DNA of 64,000 nt from Ktedonospora formicarum (GCF_016587355.1 NZ_BNJF01000003.1:620001-684000); one strand, 5' to 3'; shown: positions 8,431-18,411, numbered from the stretch's first letter. The notes: a model not told the origin generated them from the sequence alone. Program-made: numbers and translations.

Positions 8431-9528
8431 ATGACCGTGTTCTCATCCATCCTGGATCTCCCACTTGATGCCAGAGTAGACCCCCAGGAGTTTCTTTCTG
8501 CCGCCATGGAGTGGCATTTCAATCCGGAGACGGGTTCGGCATATTGGCTGGAACGGGCGAAGTCGTTGCCTTTCGACCCACGCAAGGATATCAAACGCTT
8601 CGAAGATCTGGCACGTTTCCCCAATATTGTTGACGAATTGCGCAACGTCCGGGCGGAAGACCTCATTCCCAGAGGATATGGTGCGCATCCAGATGTTGCT
8701 GGCGTCCCTGAAAGCGGTGGTACAACGGGTGTCCCCAAGAGAGTGGTCATTCTTCGTGACTGGGCAAGCAAGATGGGGACATGGATGGACACACGACTCG
8801 ACGCACATGGTTTCCCGCGAAATGTGAACTGGCTTGCCCTTCTTCCGAGAGGACCTCATATGGTTGGCGCATTCGCTAAATTGCAGGCTAACACGCGCGG
8901 CGGTCTCTCGTTCACCATCGACATGGATCCGCGCTGGGTCAAGAAACTCATTGCTGCTGGTAAAAGCGATGAGGCACGCGCTTATGTCGATCACCTCATT
9001 GAGCAAGCCTCATTCCTGCTGCATAGCCAGGACATCGGTGCCCTCACAACCACTCCACCGCTGTTGGAGCGCATCGCTCAGCACGACGATCTGGTGGAAT
9101 TAATCAATCGGAAAGTGAAAGGAATCCTGTGGGCTGGAGCGCACATGGATTTCGATACTCGCCATCTGTTTCGGACCGAGATTTTTCCCAATGTGAAGCT
9201 CGTGGGAGTGTATGGAAGCACGATGATCCTCGGCGGCGTCCCTGAGCGCCCCGGTCTTAGCGACGACGATCCCTCTATCTATGATCCGCCCTCACCTTTT
9301 ATAACTTTTTCCATCATCGATCCTGACAGCAGGCAACCGGTAGACTACGGTCAACGAGGCCAGGTCGTGATGAACCACATCAGCAAAAACATGCTGCTTC
9401 CCAACAACCTGGAACGCGACATGGCTCTTCGAATCGAACCGCCAGAAGGCCAGGTCGGCGACTCAGTTGCTGACGTGTCTCCTGTCGCGCGGTTTGGCAA
9501 TGAAGTAGTGATCGAGGGGGTGTACTGA
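8431..9528 (+). CDS. ANL-superfamily adenylate-forming enzyme, EhpF-like
   Basis: The 365-residue protein carries the adenylation P-loop ESGGTTGVPKR near residue 95, and WAGAHMDF and VYGSTMILGG segments in the acyl-adenylate region. It is short because it lacks the usual mobile C-terminal subdomain, which is also a feature of EhpF from phenazine (griseoluteic acid) biosynthesis. In that pathway a carboxylate is adenylated and then reduced by a partner dehydrogenase. Here the stop codon overlaps the start of an EhpG-like reductase by one base, giving the same pairing. No phenazine core gene is in the window, so the substrate is open. GGAGG precedes the ATG at good spacing. Confidence 0.75.
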   Translation: MTVFSSILDLPLDARVDPQEFLSAAMEWHFNPETGSAYWLERAKSLPFDPRKDIKRFEDLARFPNIVDELRNVRAEDLIPRGYGAHPDVAGVPESGGTTGVPKRVVILRDWASKMGTWMDTRLDAHGFPRNVNWLALLPRGPHMVGAFAKLQANTRGGLSFTIDMDPRWVKKLIAAGKSDEARAYVDHLIEQASFLLHSQDIGALTTTPPLLERIAQHDDLVELINRKVKGILWAGAHMDFDTRHLFRTEIFPNVKLVGVYGSTMILGGVPERPGLSDDDPSIYDPPSPFITFSIIDPDSRQPVDYGQRGQVVMNHISKNMLLPNNLERDMALRIEPPEGQVGDSVADVSPVARFGNEVVIEGVY

Positions 9529-10910
9529 TGAGTGTAAGTAGTCAACTGCGCTGTATAGACGCGCTTGGACCTAAAGGAGCGTACCGAACACATAATCGCC
9601 AGACCATCACGGATGTAACAGGCCATCCGATGGCCGAACTGAGTCTGGTGCCCAAATTGTTTGTCACACGAGCGATGACCGCGCTACATAAAGCACAGAC
9701 ACTCCCTCTGAATGATCGTCTGACGGCCCTTACCAGGGCTGGGAAACTGTTTGCAACGGGTGAAGTTGATGGCATGTCCTCAGCAACGTACCAGCACATG
9801 GTATGCCGCATATCCGGCACACCGCTGTCCAATGTACGCAGCGCCGTCGAGGCAGTTGCTCACTATGCAGCCAGCGTCTACTGGAGCTCGCAGCAGGCCC
9901 GACCTATCGGAGCGGTCAATGACTGGCGCGATCCGCAGGCCCATGAGGGTACAGCCGTCTGGATACGGCGCGGAAACGTCTTCGCGGTACATGCTCCTGG
10001 CAACGAACCTGGCGTACATAGCCTCTGGCTTGAGCCACTTGCGCTGGGCTACCGCGTGGCCGTCCGTCCTTCCAGGCGGGAACCACTTACCCCGTATCGA
10101 TTGGTAAGCGCGCTGCGGTCCTGTGGGTTCGGTGATGATCAGGTTGTTTTGCTCCCTACCGACTACGACGCAGCCAACGAGATTCTGCGCCAGGCCGATC
10201 TGAGTATGGTCTATGGGGGACAGGAGGTCATCGATAAGTATGCTGCAAATCCCACCATTCTGCCCAATGGACCAGGTCGATCAAAAATCCTGGTCACCGC
10301 AGACTCGGATTGGCACTCGTCTCTCGACATGATAGTTGATTCGATTAGCAACATGGGTGGAACGGCCTGCATTAACACCACGGCTGTGTTCGTAGAGGGC
10401 GATCCCACGCCGGTCGCTGAGGCAATAGCCGAGCGGCTTGCAGCAATTCCAAGCCTGCCGCCGGAAAATGATCAAGCGGTTCTCACAGCCTACCCTCTGG
10501 AGACCGCGAAGAAAATCGAGCGGTACCTGCTGGACAAAGCAGCCGGGACCCGGGCCTATCTGGGAGGAAACGGGATCGTTGATGACTTGGGCGATGGCAG
10601 TGCGGTACTGCGGCCTGCTGTCCACCAACTGGACAATCCGCTTGCGGAGCAGGCGAATATTGAGCTTGCCTTTCCATGCGTGTGGATCGCACCATGGACA
10701 CGGGAGGCTGGAATCGCTCCATTCAAAGATACCCTGGTACTCACAGCAGTCACCCATGACGAGAAGCTGCTGGACGAACTGCTCGCAGATCCGACGATCC
10801 GAAACCTGTATATCGGCAACCACCCGACGTACTGGATAGCGCCAGGCATCCCGCATGACGGTTATCTCGGCGAATTCTTAATGCGCGCGAAAGCCGTCAT
10901 TCGCGATTGA
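9528..10910 (+). CDS. Acyl-CoA reductase-like aldehyde dehydrogenase, EhpG/LuxC-like
   Basis: The 460-residue protein belongs to the aldehyde dehydrogenase superfamily, LuxC-like branch. The probable nucleophile is Cys281 in SNMGGTACINTTAVF. Segments such as VHAPGNEPGVHSLWLEPLA and VAVRPSRREPLTPY form the nucleotide-binding half. LuxC-like enzymes reduce activated acyl groups to aldehydes with NAD(P)H. Translationally coupled (TGATG) to the EhpF-like adenylation gene, it would complete a carboxylate-to-aldehyde reduction. In the phenazine pathway EhpG has this role; here the natural substrate is unknown. Confidence 0.75.
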   Translation: MSVSSQLRCIDALGPKGAYRTHNRQTITDVTGHPMAELSLVPKLFVTRAMTALHKAQTLPLNDRLTALTRAGKLFATGEVDGMSSATYQHMVCRISGTPLSNVRSAVEAVAHYAASVYWSSQQARPIGAVNDWRDPQAHEGTAVWIRRGNVFAVHAPGNEPGVHSLWLEPLALGYRVAVRPSRREPLTPYRLVSALRSCGFGDDQVVLLPTDYDAANEILRQADLSMVYGGQEVIDKYAANPTILPNGPGRSKILVTADSDWHSSLDMIVDSISNMGGTACINTTAVFVEGDPTPVAEAIAERLAAIPSLPPENDQAVLTAYPLETAKKIERYLLDKAAGTRAYLGGNGIVDDLGDGSAVLRPAVHQLDNPLAEQANIELAFPCVWIAPWTREAGIAPFKDTLVLTAVTHDEKLLDELLADPTIRNLYIGNHPTYWIAPGIPHDGYLGEFLMRAKAVIRD

Positions 10911-11451
10911 GACGCATTGCACGCATGGGTGCAGAGATAATAACGAGCGTTCCATCTGTACAACGGATAGGTACCGGAACACGGGCAAGCGGGGAGCAAA
11001 CAGAGAACTGGTTGGAATCATGACCTGCTGTATTGCTTCTGCTTGCCCACCTGAGTTTCGCAAACTTTTGCTTGGACCGGGAAACCAGGCAAAAATGAAG
11101 CAGACGAACAGAACATGCCAGCAGAGCTTTATGGGTGAGAAATTATGACATACATGGCATGGAGATCTATCGCTGAAAAAAAGGAGGGAGAGAGCGGATG
11201 CTCTTCTCTCGGAATAACGGGGTACATGGTGGCCCGGCACCAACGCGCGCCTATATCCCTGAACTCCTTGATAAAGAATGGACGGTTTAACCGCCTCAGT
11301 CCTAACGCATCTATGCATTGAGAGAAGTGATTCTATGATTTCAAGTGGGTGAAATCGTGAATCCAACACTTCCGCCAGGACTTGTGTCAGTCTTTCTCGG
11401 TCCCTCACAACTTCAGGTAACATCAGACGATTTCATGAAATCGTCTCACAT
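10911..11451. other. Intergenic, no gene recognised
   Basis: About 540 bases between the reductase and the end of a histidine kinase gene. A 181-residue minus frame (10878-11423) overlaps the reductase end and shows low-complexity, non-domain sequence; it is rejected. No clear hairpin terminator was found. Confidence 0.35.
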
Positions 11452-12699
11452 TTACAGTGGCATTCTTTCCTCTGAGCCGTTTTCATAAGTCAAGGGCAGG
11501 CAAAACCAAAACGTTGATCCCTGACTTGGGTTGCTCTGTATGCCAACCTGTCCCCCCAGACGTTCAATAACATTACGTGCGATGTGAAGACCTAAACCAA
11601 GACTGACACTCGATCCACTTTGGACAGAAATGCCAGGAGCGCGATAAAAGCGCTTCCAGACCTCCTGTTGTTGCTCGGCAGTCAGACCCGGTCCGTGATC
11701 AGAAACAGAGACTCGAACATGAGACGGAGTACGTGTGACCGAAACGGACACTGGGGTATCAGGAGCAGAATATTTGAGCGCGTTGGAGAGATAATTGCCA
11801 AGAGCTTGATGCACACGATCAGGGTCAGCCTCCACAGGAATGATCTCATTCAACGTTTCGGTCAGCAATAGAGTACGCTCAGGATGAAGGAGACGCTGCA
11901 CCTCGACACCATTGCGCACAATCTCTCCGAGGTCACAGCGTTGCGTAGAAAGCTCCAGGCCCTTCGAGCGAATGCGCGAAGCATCCAGCAGATCATAGAC
12001 GAGACGCTGCTGAACATCCAATTGGTGGAGAGCACGCTCGATGGTCACTTGGAGGAAATGCTCTCGGGCCACTCTTTCCGCCACCTGTGTTGGAGATCTT
12101 TGTTTCATCTTGTGCTTGATAATTTGTAAGCTAAGGTGGGAAGCGGTGAGTGGGGTGAGTAATTCGTGAGTGATCATGCTGAGAAAGTCGTCCATCATCT
12201 GCTTCGCTCGTTCAGCCTCCCCTTGTGCTTGCTGTGCCTGAAGGCGTGCCCGTTGAAGTTGACTAGTCAGCAAACTGATACAGAGACTGGTAAGGGTGAA
12301 CATCACGGTACTAAAGATATCTACACGAGCCTCGATCACGAAAGGGAAACGCGGGGGCAGCAACATCACAAGGTAGAAAGCAATGCCAACAAAACTTGCG
12401 AGCAGACCAGGGAGGAGACCCCAGCACGACGAGATCAACAGGATGGCAAGCAAGATGAGTGACTCAGAAAACTGGAGTTGGGGAACGAGTTGCAGCAACA
12501 CAATGGCAAGAAAGCCTGCAACACACGGAAGCACAAGCGCCAGTCCATAACCAATGGCAAGGTGGCGCAATGGAAAGGGGAGGAACCCTGGTTCCATATT
12601 ATACTGCCACAACCAAGTCACAAGTCGCTTTCTGGCTTGCCCGGAAGGTGAGCCCAATAGAGTAGGCTGCTTTGGAGGTGTGCTCTCTGTCGGCTTCAT
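11452..12699 (-). CDS. Membrane sensor histidine kinase with DUF4118-like N-terminus
   Basis: The 415-residue protein has about four membrane helices in residues 45-155 (GLALVLPCVAGFLAIVLLQL and following), resembling the DUF4118 region of KdpD-type kinases. A coiled coil and the kinase core follow: H-box SMITHELLTPL with His178, N-box NYLSNALKYSAP, G1 DHGPGLT, F-box VWKRFYRAPG and G2 GLGLHIARN. It would sit in the cytoplasmic membrane and phosphorylate an unknown response regulator; none is adjacent. The DUF4118 region often senses without a large extracellular domain. The broken kinase at 20.4-21.6 kb has the same architecture. Confidence 0.9.
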   Translation of the reverse strand: MKPTESTPPKQPTLLGSPSGQARKRLVTWLWQYNMEPGFLPFPLRHLAIGYGLALVLPCVAGFLAIVLLQLVPQLQFSESLILLAILLISSCWGLLPGLLASFVGIAFYLVMLLPPRFPFVIEARVDIFSTVMFTLTSLCISLLTSQLQRARLQAQQAQGEAERAKQMMDDFLSMITHELLTPLTASHLSLQIIKHKMKQRSPTQVAERVAREHFLQVTIERALHQLDVQQRLVYDLLDASRIRSKGLELSTQRCDLGEIVRNGVEVQRLLHPERTLLLTETLNEIIPVEADPDRVHQALGNYLSNALKYSAPDTPVSVSVTRTPSHVRVSVSDHGPGLTAEQQQEVWKRFYRAPGISVQSGSSVSLGLGLHIARNVIERLGGQVGIQSNPSQGSTFWFCLPLTYENGSEERMPL

Positions 12700-13218
12700 A
12701 CATCGCCTGTTCTTTCTCCTTAGACCTTTTCAAGTCTATATTAGGCACACACAACAAGTTCATCTGTCCAGTCACCATCACATGGAAGGAGATAAATCAT
12801 GTATCCCTTTGCTTTTTGGTACCCTGACTTTACTGCAAGTGCTTGCTACTGGGAGTTGGTCATTCACCGCTCAACGTCATTCATTGTCACTTGTTGTGCC
12901 TTCCTGCACACAATCGCCAGGATCTTAGCCATAGAAGTTCCTTTGTTGTTCTTGCGTACTTTTCGCAAAAGAAACATCTGTCAATTTTGCGAGAGGTGGA
13001 GAGAGGCAATCTCTCCACCTCGCTTCCAAAGGGAGCCAAGCTGTTTTCCTTGCCAAGATGCGGGGAAGGAGAAGCCAGAAAAACAGTTTGGCCTAGACGC
13101 GATGTGCAGCCGTGCTACATGGCGATGAGTGCTCCCTTCTGCCAGACCTGAAGATCTGGCCTACCTGGGGCCCGCAGAGATAGGTGTCTCCCAGATTGGG
13201 GCAATGACGGCAGAAGCT
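12700..13218. other. Intergenic region with a strong hairpin
   Basis: About 520 bases between the ABC permease end and the kinase start, both on the minus strand. The only clear structure is the perfect hairpin at 12993-13021. Short plus frames in the stretch are not supported. Confidence 0.4.
12993..13021 (-). terminator. Hairpin downstream of the first sigma/ABC operon
   Basis: GAGGTGGAGAGA and TCTCTCCACCTC pair perfectly over 12 bases with a five-base loop. The position, about 200 bases after the last operon gene, fits a terminator, although no strong T-run follows on the minus strand. Confidence 0.5.
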
Positions 13219-14738
13219 TTATGCGTCCTTGCGGGGAGGCCGGAAAGCGGCCAGGCTGAAAGCGAGCGCTGTATAGCCGCAGAGCACAGCGAAGCCAACC
13301 CACGGAGCCAGTGGGTAGTACCCAACTGCTGGCGTGTAGAGGCTGATCACCTGTGGGTACTCTGGAAGGCTTTGCTGGATCGCAAATCCAGCGGCAGGCG
13401 TGAGCCGGAGCAACCACTGGGATACAGCAAGGGGGGCGAGATTGGCAAGGATGAAAGGGAAGACAATGAGAGCGATGCTGACAGTCATAGCCACCACACG
13501 ACGCCGGAACAAGGCACCGAGAGCAAGGGAGAAGATGGCAACGGCCCCGACAAGCGCAGCGGTCCCGAACATGACACGCAGTTCGGTGAGGGGAACCACC
13601 GGCTGGACAGTTTTGCCAGTCGAGAGCATGATGTACTTGCCGAGCTGGACCGTGACGACGGCGGCCACCGCTTGGGTAGTAAAAGTGACCAGACCAATCA
13701 CGATAGCCTTCGCGGCCAACACTTGCCCCCATTGATGAATCAAGTACTTGCGCTCAAGCGGACGTCCGGAAGTACTGAAGAATACTGCCACAACGATCAC
13801 CACTATCAGCCCGACCAGCGCGCCAATGAGGTAGCGCCCGGTGGTCCAGCCCTCCTCAGTCCCCGGTGAAACGTCGCCAGATCCGGTCACAGTAAACGTA
13901 TCGCCAGATCTGTTGAAACCTCCAATGGACAAAGCCGGCACACCATTGATGAGGTTTCCCCCAGAGGAAGCTGATGTGTCCTGGAGGCTTCCTACACTGG
14001 TACCGGTCCACATATTGTCATGCAGACTAACGTGGTCGAAGGTAGCGGTGGCTTGAGTGAGGCGGCTGGCCCCCTCTTGTACAGTCACGTCGCCCGGTGA
14101 GGTGACGAAGAGTCCAACCTGCACTGTAGCAGGCAACCCGACCAGATGAGCAGTGCCGACCTGGGTCCACCGCGTGCCGTCAGTTGACTCGTAACCAGTG
14201 AGTATGTCACCAGAACGGGTTAGCCGTAGCCAGCGTGGGGATTGCGCAGAGACACCGCCTGGGCTGCCAGCTGTGTCCTGAGTGAAGTCGTACTGCATCC
14301 GCGTCCCATGACTGCCGGTGATCATCATGGCTGCGTAGGCTGACCCCTGCTTCATGTTCTCCTTGATCATGATCCCAGCCTTCGCCCATGGCACGACGCC
14401 AGGGACAATCTGGTCGTGGTTGGGTGGTGGGTAGGTGATCAGGCCGGTCAGCGAGGTGACCCGCACGGTAATGCTGCCATCCCCGACAAGGGGCTGATGC
14501 ACGAAGTAGAACTTGTCCGTCACTGCTTCACCGCCTGGTCCAATCGGGATAGGGGGCAGGCACGTCCGTTCGGACCTTCGCAATTCATGAACCCTGTCGT
14601 CGCGAGTCCCAAGAGCACTGTCACCAACGCCGCGACTACCATTGCGATCACCCAGCCTCGGACTTGACAGAATGCGGTCCACTCTGAGCGCAGTACTTGC
14701 GCGAAGCCAAGGCTATCGGTTCTTTTTGGTTCCATCAT
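13219..14738 (-). CDS. ABC transporter permease with extracellular beta-sandwich domain (frameshifted)
   Basis: Two frames together make one protein. The first begins at an ATG (14738) that overlaps the ATPase stop by four bases and encodes an N-terminal membrane helix (GWVIAMVVAALVTVLLGLA). It breaks near 14552-14556. The second carries a large external region resembling a DUF1349/concanavalin-like sandwich (FYFVHQPLVGDGSITVRV onward), then about five membrane helices to the stop at 13219. Adding one base to the run of five Gs (plus strand) restores a continuous PNGRACPPIPIGPGGEAV. This is either a real single-base deletion or an assembly error. The role would be export together with the adjacent ATPase. 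Confidence 0.75.
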
Positions 14739-15625
14739 TTGTCCTCCTCTCTGGCACTTACCTCTTGCCTACCCGTCGCCAGCAGATAGGCTTCTTCCAG
14801 GCTGGGGGAAACCTCGATGGCGGCTTCGTGCGGACGCGTGGCGCTGATCAGCCGCAGCGTGACGCCGTCCATCTGGTTGACCATCGTGCTGGCTTGATAG
14901 CTCGCCTGTAACTGCAGGGCAGTGGTCTGATTGGTCGTCACACTCCAGACCTTCCCGGTGGCATGGGCTAGCAATGCCTGCGGCGGCGTATCGGCCAGCA
15001 CCTGACCCTCCTGCAAAATCAGCAAGCGGTTGGCAACCGCCTCCACATCGCTGATGATATGGGTACTGAGAATGATGATCCGGTTGCTGGTCAGGCTGGC
15101 GAGCAGGGTGCGAAAACGCACGCGCTCGGCGGGGTCGAGTCCGACAGTTGGTTCATCGACAATCAAGAGTTCGGGGTCGTTGAGTAGAGCCTGCGCAATA
15201 CCGATGCGCTGCTTCATGCCGCCGGAATAGGTGGGCAGCTTGCGGTCGGCTACCTGCTCTACTTGCACCATCTCCAGCACCTCGTCAACGCGTCGGTAAG
15301 CCAGCGACCTGGGCAGTCCTTTCATTGCGGCCAGGTAGCGCAGGAACTGTCGTCCGGTGAACTCTGGATAGACGCCGAAATCCTGAGGTAAATAGCCCAA
15401 TACCTGCCGGAGCGCAGCGCCGTGAGTGCGGATATCCTGCCCATTCCAGAGGATGGTCCCCTCGGTGGGAGTCAGGAGAGTTGCAATCATGCGCATTAAG
15501 GTCGTCTTACCAGCGCCATTGGGGCCAACCAGTCCAAGCATGCCCGGCCCGCAGCGCAGCGAAAGCTGACGTAGAGCCCAATTCTGCCCATAGCGCTTGC
15601 TCAGGTTTTCAATCGTTAATTCCAT
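14735..15625 (-). CDS. ABC transporter ATP-binding protein
   Basis: The 296-residue protein has Walker A GPNGAGKTTLMR, Q-loop LPQDFGVYPE, signature YSGGMKQR, Walker B LLIVDEPT and the H-loop ILSTHI. The CcmA/NatA-type layout and a C-terminal extension of about 70 residues point to an ABC-2 exporter. It is the energising subunit for the permeases before and after it in the operon. The downstream permease start overlaps its stop by four bases (ATGA). Confidence 0.95.
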   Translation of the reverse strand: MELTIENLSKRYGQNWALRQLSLRCGPGMLGLVGPNGAGKTTLMRMIATLLTPTEGTILWNGQDIRTHGAALRQVLGYLPQDFGVYPEFTGRQFLRYLAAMKGLPRSLAYRRVDEVLEMVQVEQVADRKLPTYSGGMKQRIGIAQALLNDPELLIVDEPTVGLDPAERVRFRTLLASLTSNRIIILSTHIISDVEAVANRLLILQEGQVLADTPPQALLAHATGKVWSVTTNQTTALQLQASYQASTMVNQMDGVTLRLISATRPHEAAIEVSPSLEEAYLLATGRQEVSAREEDK

Positions 15626-15686
15626 AAAAAACTCCTTGCTTCTGCTCTTTTCCCGCTCATAATCATTTCCGTAGTGTACGAACAGC

Positions 15687-16637
15687 TTAGCTTAGCACGT
15701 CGCGGGACCGTTTGAAGGCGAGGGCCGCAATCAGCACTAGCAGTAGACTGAGACCGGCCAATACCAGATGGGGCGCGAACCAGCCTGTGATGTCGGGCAT
15801 CTGGTTCTCAACAGTGAGGAGGATCTGCTGAAATTGCGTCTGGTTAGTGATCGTGCTGAGGTTAAGGGAATACTTGGGGAGCAGTCCGAGCGCTGTAACC
15901 GCGCTGGTTGGGTCCCAATTGACATACCAGGCAGGGAGGGTGGTGCCGCGCAGCCCGGCGGGGAGAATCACCGCTCCTATGACCCACGCCACCAGGATCA
16001 CGATCTTGACCAGATTGGTCAGGTGTGGAAACAAAGTGCTCAGGGCGAAGCCGAGGCTGCTGACCAGGACCGTTGCTGGTAAGACCATGCCGACCCAGAG
16101 GAGCAGCACGACATTGGTTGGTGGCAGGGGATACGCCGGGATGGTCAGATGCAGCAGCAGGCCCATCAAAAGGATGGCAGCTAGCAAGAGCAATGCCAGC
16201 CCCAGACTGACCAATAGGCCTATTAGATAGCGTCCCCAGACATACGCCCAGGTCGGTAGCGAGGTCGTCAGGAGCAGTTCGTGGGTACGTCGGTTCAGAT
16301 CCCGCGTCACGCCATCAGCCGTGACAAAGGGCAGGAGGAGAACCAGCAGCAGCAAAGACGCTGATGGAAGGTTCATAAGCAGTCCCCAGGCGCTGGTTCC
16401 GGTAATGAAACCATCCAACGCCTCCTTGCCGGGCATGGTCGGCCTGCCGAATTGGGATGGCATCTTCATAGCCCATATTACGAAGAGCAGGAAACAGAAG
16501 AAGCCGAGGGCCTGAAGCCAGAAGAGGCGGCTGGCGAAGAAACGACGAAGCTCCCAGGCCATAACGCTCAAAAGCGGATGCGGGCTATCGATTGCTCGGG
16601 TGGTCTTCCCGGTGCTGGTCAACGCAGTAATATTCAT
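15687..16637 (-). CDS. ABC-2 type transporter permease
   Basis: The 316-residue protein has about six membrane helices: one near residue 35, then five between 95 and 310. After the second helix comes RRTHELLLTTSLPTWAYVWGRYL, the cytosolic coupling segment typical of ABC-2 permeases. It has no extracellular domain, unlike the second permease of the operon. It lies after the anti-sigma gene and 61 bases before the ATPase gene. The substrate is not known. Confidence 0.88.
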   Translation of the reverse strand: MNITALTSTGKTTRAIDSPHPLLSVMAWELRRFFASRLFWLQALGFFCFLLFVIWAMKMPSQFGRPTMPGKEALDGFITGTSAWGLLMNLPSASLLLLVLLLPFVTADGVTRDLNRRTHELLLTTSLPTWAYVWGRYLIGLLVSLGLALLLLAAILLMGLLLHLTIPAYPLPPTNVVLLLWVGMVLPATVLVSSLGFALSTLFPHLTNLVKIVILVAWVIGAVILPAGLRGTTLPAWYVNWDPTSAVTALGLLPKYSLNLSTITNQTQFQQILLTVENQMPDITGWFAPHLVLAGLSLLLVLIAALAFKRSRDVLS

Positions 16638-16749
16638 GGTACACTCCTTTTATGTGTTCGATTTTGGAGGTGCAGCGAGTGTTGCACGTGCCCTCTTACG
16701 AGCCAGCCCCGGAAAAGGTTCGCGAACGCGCGGCAAGCATTCGCAAACA

Positions 16750-17613
16750 TTAGGAATGGGGGAGCAGGCGGTGCATGGCGGTGTGCATGCGCAGCAGCGC
16801 GATGGCAAGCCCCGTCAGGCCGATGCAACCCAGTAGCATCTCCCGCGCAGGCGCGAGCAGAAGCGCCTGGAGATGAGAGGTAGTGGTGATGGCCAGGATA
16901 GCTAGCCAGATCCCATAGGCCAGGGAGGCTGCTGTCTGGATCGAGAGGCGCAAAGAGAGCAGCAGGGCTAGTCCCGCGACAAGGAGCAGGGGCATGAGCC
17001 AGGAGAGTGTCAGCGCCAGCACCTGCTCGGTGCCACCCGCCCAGAGCACCAGACTCAGAGCGAGGCCCAGGCCAACATCATAACCCAGCACAATCACCAG
17101 CCGGGCTATGGCCAGTTGCGGTGGGGAAGGCAGGCAGACCAGCTCCAATTCCAGCACCCGCGCATCTCTGCCGCGAAAGGCGGCGATGGTTCCCAGGTAG
17201 GCCAGTAGTGGCCCGCTGGCGCGTAGCACTACATCCTGATCTGAAACCACCTTGCTTAACACAACCCCTGCGCCGATCAACGTGATAAGTGCGCTCACCA
17301 GCCAGAAGCCCAGACCAAAGAGGCTGACCTGCGTGCGGGCCATTGCCAGCAGAAAGGCGATGCTGGTGCGCTGGCGGAGCTTTTGCTCGCGAATGGCCTG
17401 GCGTACGGGCGAGAGCGCAGGCAACGCACTCGTCAGCCGGGCGAGCAGATGCCGGGTATCTGCGGGTGACGGCTGTGGTGCCTGCCACTCGGACAGGCGA
17501 CGCAAGGTGGGGAGTAATTCGGCACGCTCTTCTGGCGTGGCTCCCTGCTCACGCAGTGCGTCAGTCAACTGCTCTGGTCGCTCAAACGGCCAGGATGATT
17601 GGGGATCGAGCAT
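16750..17613 (-). CDS. Membrane protein, probable anti-sigma factor
   Basis: The 287-residue protein has a cytosolic N-terminus of about 100 residues and then about six membrane helices. It starts immediately after the sigma factor stop, which is the classic arrangement of an ECF sigma and its membrane anti-sigma. No HxxxCxxC zinc motif is present, unlike its counterpart at 28.5-29.4 kb. The segment RVLELELVCLPSPPQLAIAR resembles the coupling segment of ABC-2 permeases and aligns in position with PAREVILSTPMPAHLLLYLR of the counterpart. The anti-sigma role is inferred from position. Confidence 0.65.
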   Translation of the reverse strand: MLDPQSSWPFERPEQLTDALREQGATPEERAELLPTLRRLSEWQAPQPSPADTRHLLARLTSALPALSPVRQAIREQKLRQRTSIAFLLAMARTQVSLFGLGFWLVSALITLIGAGVVLSKVVSDQDVVLRASGPLLAYLGTIAAFRGRDARVLELELVCLPSPPQLAIARLVIVLGYDVGLGLALSLVLWAGGTEQVLALTLSWLMPLLLVAGLALLLSLRLSIQTAASLAYGIWLAILAITTTSHLQALLLAPAREMLLGCIGLTGLAIALLRMHTAMHRLLPHS

Positions 17614-18183
17614 CTAGTCCACTCCTTTCTGTACTGGGGCCAGCATACTGCGCAAGCGGTGAACGCCCACCGAAAGACGCGATTTGACCGTACCTAGAGG
17701 GATTTGCAGCGTCTCAGCGATTTCTTGTAAGCTGAAACCTTGATAAAAGCGGAGCACTATCACGATGCGATATTCCTCCCGAAGCTGAGCGAGCACCGCC
17801 CGCACCTCGCTGCCCCGTTCTGCCGCCAGGACGCGTTCCTCCGGGGAAGGCTCGCTATCGTAAAGGCGCAGCAGGGCTTCCTCAGAGTTCCCCCCTTGCC
17901 ACAACTTTCGCACCGGGGCAGACTTGAAATAGTCGCGTGCCAGATTGGTGGCAATCATGTAGAGCCAGGGCTTGAAGGGGCGCTCAGCCTGATATGTACG
18001 CTGCCGTAACACATGCAGCAGGGTTTCCTGAACCAGATCTTCCGAAAGCTGCCGATCACCACCGACGAGACGGTAGAGATAGCCGAGGAGTGGACCGTGG
18101 TGGCGGGTCACCAGCCCGGCTAATGCCGCCTGATCGCCTGCCATCACGGCCGCCATTAATTGTTCATCACTTCTCTCCTGCAT
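17614..18183 (-). CDS. ECF RNA polymerase sigma factor
   Basis: The 189-residue protein has sigma region 2 (YRLVGGDRQLSEDLVQETLLHVLRQ split over residues 40-65, with FKPWLYMIATNLARDYF) and region 4 (LREEYRIVIVLRFYQGFSLQEIAETL, GTVKSRLSVGVHRLR). The ATG at 18183 was chosen because the longer frame to 18366 adds sequence unlike the family. It heads an operon with a membrane anti-sigma, two permeases and an ATPase, so it probably drives expression of this exporter in response to a membrane signal. Confidence 0.92.
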   Translation of the reverse strand: MQERSDEQLMAAVMAGDQAALAGLVTRHHGPLLGYLYRLVGGDRQLSEDLVQETLLHVLRQRTYQAERPFKPWLYMIATNLARDYFKSAPVRKLWQGGNSEEALLRLYDSEPSPEERVLAAERGSEVRAVLAQLREEYRIVIVLRFYQGFSLQEIAETLQIPLGTVKSRLSVGVHRLRSMLAPVQKGVD

Positions 18184-18371
18184 AGAACGCGACTTTTGGA
18201 CTCCTTTCCGCCGTGTGCTGTTCCCTGTTACGAGCGAGAGCCACAAAAGGTTCGTGAAGGTCAAACGCATCCTACTTGATGGAAGCACATCGATGATGGT
18301 TCGTGTTTCCCTGTCCTGGGGCCATCCACAGGCAGGATTATTCTGCGTTAGGCAAGAGAGGGCCAAGGGAG

Positions 18372-18411
18372 GAAAGCCGCTGTGAAATTAGTACACAAGC
18401 GGCTTTCTTTT
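18372..18411. terminator. Stem-loop between membrane protein gene and sigma operon
   Basis: GAAAGCCGCT (18372-18381) and AGCGGCTTTC (18398-18407) pair perfectly, with TTTT following on the plus strand. The upstream gene is on the minus strand, where the hairpin is preceded by an A-run rather than followed by Ts, so termination efficiency there is unclear. Confidence 0.5.

Noticed and set aside
8103..8468. 121-residue plus-strand frame before the adenylation gene
   Set aside because: It overlaps the next gene in another frame, has no ribosome site and shows no domain.
10878..11423. 181-residue minus-strand frame
   Set aside because: It overlaps the reductase 3' end and has scattered Cys/Pro/Ser with no domain; likely a chance frame.
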